Origin: Dermatophilus congolensis
GTDB lineage: Bacteria > Actinomycetota > Actinomycetes > Actinomycetales > Dermatophilaceae
Length of the DNA stretch: 42,875 nt
Reading direction: 5' to 3'
Assembly: GCA_030538115.1 (NCBI GenBank)
Contig: JAUNUP010000024.1
Coordinates: forward strand, 1 to 42,875
Shown: positions 6,624 to 13,370 of the stretch, in pieces
How the letters are laid out: the number at the start of each line of letters is the position of its first letter
How positions within the stretch are numbered: position 1 is the stretch's first letter
Position numbers and translations under genes: made by a program
Notes under the pieces: model-generated
The model's input: the letters and a program-made list of their open reading frames with translations, nothing else
What the model was told of the DNA's origin: nothing
The model's database searches: none

Positions 6624-7160
6624 GCGCGAGGAGCCACGCTACGGGCGAGATCCGGTGCAGTTCAGGGCGTCTGATGCATGGGAGAAGAATCGTGAGCGTA
6701 CGCGTGCCACCGGTGGTTCTGTTTTCGGGCGCGGTCGTCGTCCAGCACCTCCTTGGAGGCGATGCGAGGCCGACGAGCCGCTCCGTCGTTTCGAGCATTC
6801 CCTTTGCCGCTGCGTCCGCTTGGTTGATCGGGTTCAGCCTTCGAGAGTTCCGGATCCACCGCACCACGGTTGACCCCATCGACGTGACTTCCGTGCGAAC
6901 CTTGGTCACCGAGGGACCCAATCGATCGACGCGCAATCCGATGTATGTCGGGATGCTCTCTGCCCTCGTGGCGCACGCCGTGGCCCGTCGGTCATGGTCC
7001 GCTTTGCTGCCGGCTGCGGCCTTCGTAGGGCTCATCGACCGCTGCCAAATCGCGGCGGAAGAGGCAGCATTGGGAGCCGAGTTCGGTGCGCAGTTCGATC
7101 ACTATGCGGCTCAGGTTCCACGATGGTTGGACCACCGCTCTGTCACGTTCCTTCTACCGG
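6617..7160 (+). repeat. Repeat R2 copy A, duplicated methyltransferase unit
   Basis: About 545 bp covering the leader and nearly the whole methyltransferase gene. It recurs at 9992-10537 in the same orientation. The shared leader includes gaggagccacgctacgg and a tctgatgcatggga block. Similarity starts and ends sharply on both sides, marking a gene-sized duplication. Confidence 0.85.
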
Positions 7161-7177
7161 GGTCCCGGCCCGACTGA
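6692..7177 (+). CDS. Isoprenylcysteine carboxyl methyltransferase (ICMT/PEMT) family protein, copy 1
   Basis: A 161-residue membrane protein from GTG at 6692, with GGAGAAG 7 nt upstream. Hydrophobic helices occur near the N-terminus (VPPVVLFSGAVVVQHLLGG; FAAASAWLIGFSL) and in the middle (ALVAHAVARRSWSALLPAAA). The family signature TEGPNRSTRNPMYVGML and the C-terminal EE-x-x-L-x-x-x-FG-x-x-x-DHYA-x-x-VPRW are present; these form the SAM and substrate sites of ICMT/phospholipid methyltransferases. Bacterial members methylate unknown, probably lipid-like, substrates. A paralogue about 89% identical lies at 10069. A frame beginning at 6524 overlaps the WapI remnant and is not used. Confidence 0.82.
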   Translation: MSVRVPPVVLFSGAVVVQHLLGGDARPTSRSVVSSIPFAAASAWLIGFSLREFRIHRTTVDPIDVTSVRTLVTEGPNRSTRNPMYVGMLSALVAHAVARRSWSALLPAAAFVGLIDRCQIAAEEAALGAEFGAQFDHYAAQVPRWLDHRSVTFLLPGSRPD

Positions 7178-7244
7178 GCAACGCATCCGTGCTGTCAGCT
7201 CACCACCTGCGGCACGATGGAACGGACGCGGGAGTGGAGTCGGA

Positions 7245-7472
7245 TCAGCCCAAGAGGCGTTCTGCGCGTGCGAGGAACGCCAGGGCTCTTACGGCCTGCC
7301 AGGAGCCTTGGCCCTTGAGTCCACGTGCGGCGCCTTGGGCCGTCTCCAGGAATCTCGTGTCCTGCGTCTCTACAGCCAGGAGCGCCATTGCCTCGACGCT
7401 CTCCCAGGTTCCGGCCTGCAAGTCACTCGCGCCCGCAAGGGCCCTCTGTAAAGCGGAGTCGTAAGTCGCCAC
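7245..7472 (-). CDS. Small helical hypothetical protein
   Basis: A 75-residue frame from GTG at 7472: [60 protein letters not shown]. The heptad-like spacing of Leu and Ala suggests a bundle of short helices, and the composition is protein-like rather than shadow-like. There is no obvious ribosome-binding site. It sits between the methyltransferase copy 1 (convergent) and a truncated PIN gene (divergent). Function unknown. Confidence 0.45.
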   Translation of the reverse strand: MATYDSALQRALAGASDLQAGTWESVEAMALLAVETQDTRFLETAQGAARGLKGQGSWQAVRALAFLARAERLLG

Positions 7473-7508
7473 GGCACCAGAGTAGGCCTGTGGCCAGCCC
7501 GGAATTCG

Positions 7509-7880
7509 ATGCCGCGTCAGGCTGCCGACATCCAGGAGTGGAATGCCCGCATCGAGCGCGGTCTGGTTCGGATTTCGACCATCACGCGCTTGGAGTTGGG
7601 GTTCTCGGTTCGATCGGGAGACAGCGGGCGTCGCGCGTTCGACCTGCCGCCGCTATCCATGATGCCGATCGAGCACCTGACACCGGCGATGGAAGATCGT
7701 GCTTTCGAGGTGCAGATGCTCCTTGCCGACCGTGGCCGACACCGCGCACCATCGATTCCAGACCTGTTGGTTGCGGCAACTGCCGAGAAGGCAGGGCTCA
7801 CGGTGCTCGCCTTTGACAAAGACTTCGACCTGATCGCCGACGTGACAGGGCAAGCGGTGGAGACACTCCGAACGCAGTAG
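7509..7880 (+). pseudogene. N-terminally truncated VapC/PIN toxin gene
   Basis: The frame reads [34 protein letters not shown], then [20 protein letters not shown] and [10 protein letters not shown]. This is most of a VapC-type PIN domain with its Glu (RLELGF) and two later Asp positions (PDLLVAA, DKDFD). The opening strand that carries the first catalytic Asp (usually x-LVDTSAL or LVDKSAL) is absent, and no start in any frame upstream restores it. No antitoxin gene precedes it. It is most likely an inactivated toxin left by the rearrangements around it. An 18-bp perfect hairpin follows the stop. Confidence 0.75.
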
Positions 7881-7883
7881 TCG

Positions 7884-7924
7884 CTCAGGCCATTCCGCTA
7901 CCCGGTGTAGCGGAATGGCCTGAG
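7884..7924. terminator. Perfect 18-bp hairpin between convergent genes
   Basis: CTCAGGCCATTCCGCTAC at 7884-7901 pairs without mismatch with 7907-7924 around a 5-nt loop (CCGGT). It lies 3 bp after the truncated PIN gene and 38 bp before the end of the ABC-F gene. It probably ends transcription from both sides. There is no T-run. Confidence 0.75.
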
Positions 7925-7961
7925 GCGAATTGGGAGGCGCTGCCTGCGTTTTTCGCCGGCA

Positions 7962-9620
7962 TCAGCGCGGCTGCGTCGTGGCTTGGATGTGTAGGGCCGG
8001 CCACGCTGCGAGGTCGCGGAGTAGTCGCCGGTCGTGGGTTGCCACGACCACGGCGCAAGCTGCCGTGTGCAGGGCTTCGGTGAGGTCGTCGACGAGTGCC
8101 GCGGAGAGGTGGTTGGTCGGTTCGTCGAGGAGGAGCAGGTGGGGTTGCTCCGCGAGGCACAGGGCCAAGTGCAGGCGTCGCTGCTGCCCCTGCGACAGGC
8201 GGGAAACCGGCGTGCGCCAGCTCCGGGCCTCGAGTAGGCCCGTGCTCGACGCAGGCATCGGGGCGCGCGAGTGTGCCGAGATCGATGCGAGGTGTCGTTC
8301 GTAGACCTGGTGAGCGGTGAGGCCGGGCGGCCAGTCGGGCACCTCCTGGGACAGGAACGCTATCCGTGTAGACGGCTGCACCCGTCGAGTCCCGGTGGTG
8401 GGGGCCAAGCGGCCGGCGAGCACCGATAGCAACGTGGATTTTCCGGCCCCGTTGTCGCCGGTAACGAGCAGTCGGTCTCCTGTGTCGAGTGAGAGGCTCG
8501 TCGGAGACGTCAAGCGGCCTTCGACAGCGACTCCTTCACAGGTGATCGCGTGCCGCGCGCTGGGGACGCCGAGATCCGGCCAGCGTAGGCGCACGGGCGG
8601 CTCGGGAACGGTGATGACGTGCGCCTCAAGCGCCTCCCTGCGGCGGTTGAACGCTTGGACCACGCCGCCCGCGCGAGTGGCTCTCTCGTGTTTGCCGTGG
8701 CCCTTCTCCGGTCGCCAACCGGACTGGAGTCGTCCCCTGGCTTCGTCGACGGCCTGCGCGAGCCGAGCCCTTTCGGCGAGCTGATCAGCATGATCCTGCT
8801 CCCAGCGAGCGCGGTCGCGACGGCGTCCGTCGACCCACGCGTCGTACCCGCCCGCGTACAGGCGTGGCAGACCGTCCTCACTCGGATCGAGGTCCAAGAA
8901 GCTGGTCGCAACGTCCCGCAACAGGGTGCGATCGTGGCTCACGACCGCGATCCCGCCGCGGTGCGCCTGCAGGCTCTGGGTCAGGAACGACAGGCTGTGC
9001 GCGTCGAGGTGGTTGGTGGGTTCGTCGAGGAGTAGCAGGTCTGTGCTGGAGCCGAGCACGCACGCAAGGCGTACCCGATAGCGCTGTCCGACGGACAGAG
9101 TGGACAGGCGACGGCTGCGGTCCGAGCATGCATCGAGCCCGGCCAGGGCGATGTCTACCCTCCGGTGCGCGTCCCAGGCGTCCAAGGTGGTCGCCAGGTC
9201 GAGCGCTTCGGCATAGGCATCTTCAGATCCTGGGCGTCCCTGCGTGAGCGCTGATGTCGCGCGGTCGAGCCGCTCCAGCGCGTCGAGGGAGTCGCGGATC
9301 GCTTCGTCGATCAGGTCGCCGACGGTCTCCTCGCCCGTCACTTCCAGGGCCTGCTCGACCACCGCGAAGGTGCCCACGCGGCTGACCGTGCCCGAATCCG
9401 GGGGGATCAGGTCGGCCAGAACGTGCAGGAGGGTGGTTTTGCCCCTGCCGTTCTCGCCGACGATGGCTAGGCGTGATCCGGCGGAGACGACCACGTCTAC
9501 GTTCGTCAACACCTGGCGGTCAGCCAGGCTGACGTGTACACCGGCGGCGCGGATATGGGCGGAGGCGCCCGCGGGCATGCCGCCCGAGAAGGGGGAATTC
9601 TTGCGGTAGAGGTTCTGCAC
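7962..9620 (-). CDS. ABC-F family ATP-binding cassette protein, probable ribosome-protection antibiotic resistance
   Basis: A 552-residue protein with two fused ATPase domains and no membrane segments. Domain 1: Walker [10 protein letters not shown] (about 55-63), signature LSVGQ, Walker [13 protein letters not shown]. An Arg/Glu-rich linker (about 250-330) corresponds to the ribosome-interacting P-site tip region. Domain 2: [30 protein letters not shown] proteins enter the ribosomal E site, and resistance members eject macrolides, lincosamides or pleuromutilins. GTG at 9620 has AAGAGAG upstream. The upstream region carries a 13-codon leader ORF and alternative stems, as expected for drug-inducible attenuation. 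Specificity cannot be read from the sequence. Confidence 0.9.
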   Translation of the reverse strand: MQNLYRKNSPFSGGMPAGASAHIRAAGVHVSLADRQVLTNVDVVVSAGSRLAIVGENGRGKTTLLHVLADLIPPDSGTVSRVGTFAVVEQALEVTGEETVGDLIDEAIRDSLDALERLDRATSALTQGRPGSEDAYAEALDLATTLDAWDAHRRVDIALAGLDACSDRSRRLSTLSVGQRYRVRLACVLGSSTDLLLLDEPTNHLDAHSLSFLTQSLQAHRGGIAVVSHDRTLLRDVATSFLDLDPSEDGLPRLYAGGYDAWVDGRRRDRARWEQDHADQLAERARLAQAVDEARGRLQSGWRPEKGHGKHERATRAGGVVQAFNRRREALEAHVITVPEPPVRLRWPDLGVPSARHAITCEGVAVEGRLTSPTSLSLDTGDRLLVTGDNGAGKSTLLSVLAGRLAPTTGTRRVQPSTRIAFLSQEVPDWPPGLTAHQVYERHLASISAHSRAPMPASSTGLLEARSWRTPVSRLSQGQQRRLHLALCLAEQPHLLLLDEPTNHLSAALVDDLTEALHTAACAVVVATHDRRLLRDLAAWPALHIQATTQPR

Positions 9621-9646
9621 GGTGCTCTCTTCAGCTCGTCACGGGA

Positions 9647-9740
9647 GCCGGGCAGCACGAGAAGAAGCCGCCCGGCAGGGCCAGGACGGCGCGCAGAGAA
9701 AAAGGGTTCGAAAAAGGTCGACTCTGCCGCCGTCAGCGGC
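9647..9740 (-). promoter_or_regulatory. Attenuator-like stems between leader peptide and ABC-F gene
   Basis: In the transcript, 9722-9733 can pair with 9686-9698 (12 bp with one bulged base at 9692), starting at the leader stop codon. A second 7-bp stem pairs 9670-9676 with 9647-9653 closer to the ABC-F start. An alternative small stem pairs 9736-9740 (end of the leader ORF) with 9726-9730, using bases of the first stem. Mutually exclusive pairing around a leader ORF is the layout of ribosome-stalling attenuators. No T-run follows the second stem, so control may be translational or rely on another termination mode. Confidence 0.55.
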
Positions 9741-9774
9741 GAGCCCACAGCTTCATCGAGGCGATACCTAACAT
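9733..9774 (-). CDS. Leader peptide upstream of the ABC-F gene (13 codons)
   Basis: ATG at 9774 reads MLGIASMKLWARR and stops 112 nt before the ABC-F start. The ATG lies 7 nt after a good -10 element (TAGACT), so the transcript is probably leaderless. An in-frame ATG at 9894 would give a 53-codon version with a second similar start (MLNIASSKHRAG), apparently a duplicated leader cassette. Short leader peptides of this kind sense ribosome-stalling antibiotics. Confidence 0.6.
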   Translation of the reverse strand: MLGIASMKLWARR

Positions 9775-9781
9775 GTCCAAC

Positions 9782-9811
9782 AGTCTAGCGCCTCCGGCAC
9801 ACGTGTGCCAA
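9782..9811 (-). promoter_or_regulatory. Promoter for the leader peptide and ABC-F gene
   Basis: On the minus strand TTGGCA (9811-9806), an 18-bp spacer and TAGACT (9787-9782) match sigma-A -35 and -10 boxes. TTTT lies immediately at the upstream edge of the -35 box. The predicted start of transcription falls at or next to the leader ATG at 9774. Confidence 0.55.
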
Positions 9812-9898
9812 AAGGTGTCTTGACCAGGGGCGAAGTGCGCTGATTCTTCCGGTGCCAGGCCAGCTCGATGCTTCGACGAAGCGATATTCAACATGTCC

Positions 9899-9935
9899 GG
9901 CGTCTAGTGGCGTGCGTGGCACGGCACTAGACGCC
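9899..9935. repeat. 37-nt hairpin, 17-bp arms with one mismatch
   Basis: 9899-9915 pairs with 9919-9935 around a GTG loop; the only mismatch is at the twelfth position. It lies just upstream (minus sense) of the duplicated leader-like start at 9894 and about 60 bp before the methyltransferase repeat copy B. It may be a terminator insulating the ABC-F promoter, or the end of a former mobile segment. No T-run on either side. Confidence 0.6.
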
Positions 9936-9991
9936 TTACAGAGAAATCTGGCTGCCCATGTCCGGTCGACCTGCTGAATGATGATGTTGTG

Positions 9992-10537
9992 GTCCTGAAC
10001 GGGAGGAGCCACGCTACGGACGCGATCCGGTGGGGTTCAGGGCGGGTCTGATGCATGGGAGGAGAATCGTGAGCGTACGCGTACCACCGGTGGTTCTGTT
10101 TTCAGGCGCCGCGGTCGTCCAGCACGTCCTCGGAGGCGAGGCTCGGCCGACGAGCCGCTCCGTCGCTTCGAGCATTCCCTTTGCCGCTGCGTCCGTTTGG
10201 TTAATCGGGTTCAGCCTCCGAGAGTTCCGTCTCCACCGCACGACGGTGGATCCGATCGACGTGACATCCGTGCGGACCTTGGTCACCGAGGGGCCCAATC
10301 GATCGACACGCAATCCGATGTATGTCGGGATGCTCGCTGCCCTCGTGTCGCACGCCGTGGCCCGTCGGTCGTGGTCCGCCTTACTGCCGGCCGCAGCTTT
10401 CCTGTGGCTCATCGACCGCTGCCAGGTCCCGGCAGAAGAAGCCGCTTTGAGAGCTGAGTTCGGTGCGCAGTTCGATCACTATGCGGCTCAGGTTCCACGG
10501 TGGCCGGACCACCGCTCTGTCACGCTCCTTCTACCGG
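9992..10537 (+). repeat. Repeat R2 copy B, duplicated methyltransferase unit
   Basis: Second copy of the unit at 6617-7160, in direct orientation. Similarity begins at gtcctga and ends at cttctaccgg in both copies. Outside these limits the flanks are unrelated. Confidence 0.85.
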
Positions 10538-10545
10538 TCAGATGA
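10069..10545 (+). CDS. Isoprenylcysteine carboxyl methyltransferase (ICMT/PEMT) family protein, copy 2
   Basis: A 158-residue membrane protein from GTG at 10069, preceded by GGGAGGAGAA. It carries the same signature as copy 1 (TEGPNRSTRNPMYVGML; EEAALRAEFGAQFDHYAA; VPRW). About 17 residues differ over 156 aligned positions, most of them conservative, for example VFR/LWL near the fourth helix. Both copies keep an intact frame, so both may be functional paralogues. It is convergent with pdxR, with a long inverted repeat in the gap. Confidence 0.82.
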   Translation: MSVRVPPVVLFSGAAVVQHVLGGEARPTSRSVASSIPFAAASVWLIGFSLREFRLHRTTVDPIDVTSVRTLVTEGPNRSTRNPMYVGMLAALVSHAVARRSWSALLPAAAFLWLIDRCQVPAEEAALRAEFGAQFDHYAAQVPRWPDHRSVTLLLPVR

Positions 10546-10560
10546 GACGTTGCGTCACCC

Positions 10561-10622
10561 GGTACCGATGCTGGTGTCAACACTCGTGCTATGGCGCGTT
10601 TCTTGGCACCAGCATCGGTGCC
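10561..10622. terminator. Long inverted repeat between convergent genes
   Basis: 10561-10580 and 10603-10622 form 20-bp arms with two mismatches around a 22-nt loop; the core ACCGATGCTGGTG/CACCAGCATCGGT is perfect. It lies 15 bp after methyltransferase copy 2 and 70 bp after pdxR. It is probably a bidirectional terminator, although the long loop would also fit a short inverted-repeat element. Confidence 0.55.
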
Positions 10623-10692
10623 GAGTACTGGGAGCGGTGTGGCTGCCGCTCCCCGTGGCATTTGGATCATCCCGACGAGCGCGGTGCGGGCG

Positions 10693-12123
10693 TCAACGTG
10701 GCCGTTGGGCGCACAGCGCCTCTCGGATCTGCGCCAGACCGCGCGTCAGTTCGTCGTCGGGTACCGCACCGAAGCCGAACACCAGGCCACGTAGTGAGGC
10801 CGCCCCCGCCCAATACTCCGAGAGAGCCGTCACCAAGACGCCGCTGTCGGCCAGGGTCGTGATGACCTCCCCCTCATTGCCGGAGTCGAGTTCCACCACC
10901 ACGTGCAGGCCCCCGTCCATCGGGTGGACGTGTGCGCCGGGCAGGTTGCCGAGCGCCTCGACGACGAGGCTGCGGCGGCGGCGGTAGAGCTGGCGCATGC
11001 GCTGCGTGTGGCGGGTCAGGGCGCCCGCAGCCAGGTAGTCGGCGACGGCGCGCTGGGTGATGAGGCTGACCGGTTGCCCGTGCGTGCGGCGCGTTGCCGC
11101 CACGGCCTCACGTAGACGCGGCGGGAGAAGCACGAAACCCGTCGCGAGCGCGGGCGTGAGCGTCTTCGCGAACGTGCCCAACAGTGCAACGCGGCCGTGG
11201 TGATCCAGTGACGTCAGCGCGGGCAGCGGCGCGGAGGTGTAGCGCAGCTCGGAGTCGTAGTCGTCTTCCACGATCAGGACGTCATGGTTCTGAGCCCACG
11301 CCAGGAGCTGCTGGCGCCGGTCGATCGGCAACGACCCGCCCAGAGGATACTGGTGGCTCGGTGTGACGATGACCACGTCTGGGGCGTCGTCGGGTAGGTC
11401 GGCGGTGATGAGACCGCGTGAGTCCGCGGGCAGCGGCCGTATCGTCGCTCCTGCCTCGCGCAGCACCCGTCGCAGTGACGGATACCCGGGGTCCTCGACT
11501 CCGACAGTGCGGGCTCCGGTTGCCGCGAGCAGCAGTGTGAGGCCCTCGCGGCCACCGGCGGTAACGGCGATGTCGGCCGGGTCGCGGACGACCGCCCGCA
11601 TCAACCGCAGGTGTTCGGCGATCGCAAGGCGGAGGTCGGGCCAACCCAGCGGCGGCATCGTGACGTCGACGGGGGCCTCGGCGGCGCGCCGCCACGCCGC
11701 TCGCCACGCTGCCCCGACCACGCCCGCCTGGTGCGGGCGGCCCGGGCGAAGATCGATCACTCCAGGCTGATCAGCGGGACTCGTCTCGCTCGTGACCCGC
11801 GGCATCGGGCGCATCGGTGTCGTTCCCGGGCCCTGCGCGTCGCGCGGGTGCACCTCGTGCAGTCGCGGGTTCACGATCGTCGACCGCCCGGCGGCAGCGT
11901 CGAACCAGCCTTCGGCCACCAGTTGCTCGTAGGCGGTCACGACACTCCCGCGGGCGATACCCAGGTGTGCGGCGAGCGCGCGCGAACTCGGCAGCGCATC
12001 ACCCGGTGTCAATACGGATTCGGTGAGCAGAGCGCGCAGACCTTCGACGAGCTGCGTCGGGATCGACGCCGTGGCCTCCTGGTCGATCCGCAGCGGCAGG
12101 GTCACCTCACGAGCGGTACGCAA
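10693..12123 (-). CDS. pdxR: PdxR, MocR-type (GntR-aminotransferase) regulator of vitamin B6 synthesis
   Basis: A 476-residue fusion. Residues about 10-85 are a GntR winged helix (LPSSRALAAHLGIARGSVVT, AYEQLVAEGW). Residues about 120-470 are a fold-type I aminotransferase domain with VEDPGYPSLRR, IVEDDYDSELRY and the PLP lysine at about K320 in GTFAKTLTPALATGF. MocR proteins sense PLP through this lysine. It is divergent from pdxS with a 95-bp gap, the standard PdxR-pdxS arrangement in actinobacteria. There it activates pdxS(T) when PLP is low and represses itself. Confidence 0.92.
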   Translation of the reverse strand: MRTAREVTLPLRIDQEATASIPTQLVEGLRALLTESVLTPGDALPSSRALAAHLGIARGSVVTAYEQLVAEGWFDAAAGRSTIVNPRLHEVHPRDAQGPGTTPMRPMPRVTSETSPADQPGVIDLRPGRPHQAGVVGAAWRAAWRRAAEAPVDVTMPPLGWPDLRLAIAEHLRLMRAVVRDPADIAVTAGGREGLTLLLAATGARTVGVEDPGYPSLRRVLREAGATIRPLPADSRGLITADLPDDAPDVVIVTPSHQYPLGGSLPIDRRQQLLAWAQNHDVLIVEDDYDSELRYTSAPLPALTSLDHHGRVALLGTFAKTLTPALATGFVLLPPRLREAVAATRRTHGQPVSLITQRAVADYLAAGALTRHTQRMRQLYRRRRSLVVEALGNLPGAHVHPMDGGLHVVVELDSGNEGEVITTLADSGVLVTALSEYWAGAASLRGLVFGFGAVPDDELTRGLAQIREALCAQRPR

Positions 12124-12149
12124 TCCGGCCTCCTCTTCGGACTTCTCAT

Positions 12150-12211
12150 ACTGGACTAAGGGTAATGGTTCGATTCCGGCCCTGATTTCGTACCAGTAAT
12201 CTGCCGATACT
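12150..12211. promoter_or_regulatory. pdxR-pdxS control region with putative PdxR sites and pdxS -10
   Basis: ACTGGACTA at 12150-12158 resembles the PdxR box described in Corynebacterium (AAAGTGGW-CTA). A related element, TACCAGTA (12191-12198), lies in the opposite orientation 32 bp further on. GATACT at 12206-12211 is a good -10 box 7 nt before the pdxS ATG, and no ribosome-binding site is visible, so pdxS mRNA may be leaderless. Confidence 0.5.
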
Positions 12212-12218
12212 CGTCGCC

Positions 12219-13139
12219 ATGAGTAACCAGAACTCCAGCGAATCGACCTCCGCCCCCGGGCAGCGCCTGGTCAAGCGCGGCCTCGCCGACTCGATGAAGG
12301 GCGGCGTCATCATGGATGTCGTCACCCCCGAGCAGGCCCGTATCGCCGAAGACGCCGGTGCCGTTGCCGTCATGGCGCTCGAGCGCGTGCCCGCCGATAT
12401 CCGTGCGCAGGGCGGCGTGGCCCGCATGAGTGATCCCGACCTGATCGTCGGCATCATCGAGACCGTCAGCATCCCGGTGATGGCCAAGGCCCGCATCGGC
12501 CATTTCGTCGAGGCTCAGGTGCTCGAGCACCTCAAGGTCGATTTCGTTGACGAATCCGAGGTGCTCTCGCCCGCCGACTACGTCAACCACATCGACAAGC
12601 ACGCCTTCACGGTGCCCTTCGTGTGCGGCGCCACCAATCTCGGCGAGGCGCTTCGCCGCATCACCGAGGGCGCCGCGATGATCCGCTCCAAGGGCGAGGC
12701 CGGCACCGGTGACGTGTCGGAGGCGACCAAGCACATCCGCACCATCCGGCGCGAGATCGCCGCCCTGCAGGCCACGTTCAACTCCGACCCGCTGGAGCTG
12801 TACGTCGCGGCGAAGAACCTGGCTGCCCCTTACGAGCTGGTGCGCGAGGTGGCCGTGACCGGCACTCTGCCGGTACCGATGTTCGTCGCCGGTGGCGTCG
12901 CGACCCCCGCCGACGCGGCGATGATGATGCAGCTCGGCGCCGACGGCGTTTTCGTCGGCTCGGGGATTTTCAAGTCGGGTAACCCCGCCGCACGTGCCGC
13001 TGCGGTCGTCAAGGCCACCGCGTCGTTCAACGACCTGGCCGTCATCGCCGAGGTCTCCCGCGGGCTCGGTGAGGCGATGGTCGGCATCAACGTCGCCGAC
13101 GTCCCGGCGCCGCACCGTCTCGCTGAACGCGGCTGGTGA
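12219..13139 (+). CDS. pdxS: Pyridoxal 5'-phosphate synthase lyase subunit PdxS
   Basis: A 306-residue protein of the PdxS/SNZ beta/alpha barrel family. It makes PLP from ribose 5-phosphate, glyceraldehyde 3-phosphate and ammonia. Conserved blocks: [53 protein letters not shown] (catalytic Lys), [36 protein letters not shown] and [12 protein letters not shown]. The end is at normal family length. The glutaminase partner pdxT is not next to it: the following genes are hisI and hisG. It must be elsewhere, or ammonia is used directly. Confidence 0.98.
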   Translation: MSNQNSSESTSAPGQRLVKRGLADSMKGGVIMDVVTPEQARIAEDAGAVAVMALERVPADIRAQGGVARMSDPDLIVGIIETVSIPVMAKARIGHFVEAQVLEHLKVDFVDESEVLSPADYVNHIDKHAFTVPFVCGATNLGEALRRITEGAAMIRSKGEAGTGDVSEATKHIRTIRREIAALQATFNSDPLELYVAAKNLAAPYELVREVAVTGTLPVPMFVAGGVATPADAAMMMQLGADGVFVGSGIFKSGNPAARAAAVVKATASFNDLAVIAEVSRGLGEAMVGINVADVPAPHRLAERGW

Positions 13140-13160
13140 CCCGAGGCTGACGGACTCCAC

Positions 13161-13252
13161 GGCCCGGCCGCGCGGCGCCACTGTGGCGCCGAAACCTCCT
13201 GAGCGCCAGAACTCCTGGACCGGGCGCTCAGGAGCCCGAGCGCGGCCGGGCC
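13161..13252 (+). ncRNA. Candidate structured leader RNA (three-way junction) between pdxS and hisI
   Basis: Three perfect helices nest exactly. P1 pairs 13161-13173 with 13240-13252 (13 bp). P2 pairs 13174-13180 with 13184-13190 (7 bp, CTG loop). P3 pairs 13196-13207 with 13223-13234 (12 bp, 15-nt loop). P1 and P2 abut; the two joining strands are 5 nt each (13191-13195 and 13235-13239). CCTCCTGA at 13195-13202, within P3, is the exact complement of TCAGGAGG at 13358-13365, the hisI ribosome-binding site. CTCCTG recurs in the P3 loop (13212-13217) and could pair with the same 3' strand, giving an alternative fold. It may be a translational switch for hisI-hisG, or simply an elaborate pdxS terminator. 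Confidence 0.5.
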
Positions 13253-13370
13253 GCCGTCCGCCGGGCGCGTTGGGCCTCGCGTTGTGGGACGGGCCCAAGT
13301 GGCGGACATCCGAATCGTTAGGCTGTCGTGCGCCGAACCGCCCGGTCGGTTTCCCGTTCAGGAGGCAGCA

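Larger units (their letters stand above)
6295..6691. other. 397-bp stretch holding only a gene remnant and duplication junctions
   Basis: No intact gene is seen. It contains repeat R1 copy B (6541-6610), the 14-codon WapI-like remnant and the left end of the duplicated methyltransferase unit (from 6617). A TTGACA at about 6503 is not followed by a good -10 element. Confidence 0.55.

Noticed and set aside
9506..9748. 80-codon minus-strand frame across the ABC-F start and leader
   Set aside because: It overlaps the attenuator stems and the ABC-F N-terminus in another frame and ends in Ser/Pro/Arg-rich text.
10030..10068. Upstream in-frame extension of methyltransferase copy 2
   Set aside because: The GTG at 10069 has a strong ribosome-binding site and matches copy 1; the extension has no counterpart in the family.
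13161..13252. T-box or histidine-codon attenuator before hisI
   Set aside because: No T-box consensus, no specifier-type stem and no His-rich leader ORF were found, so the structure is reported as an unclassified candidate instead.
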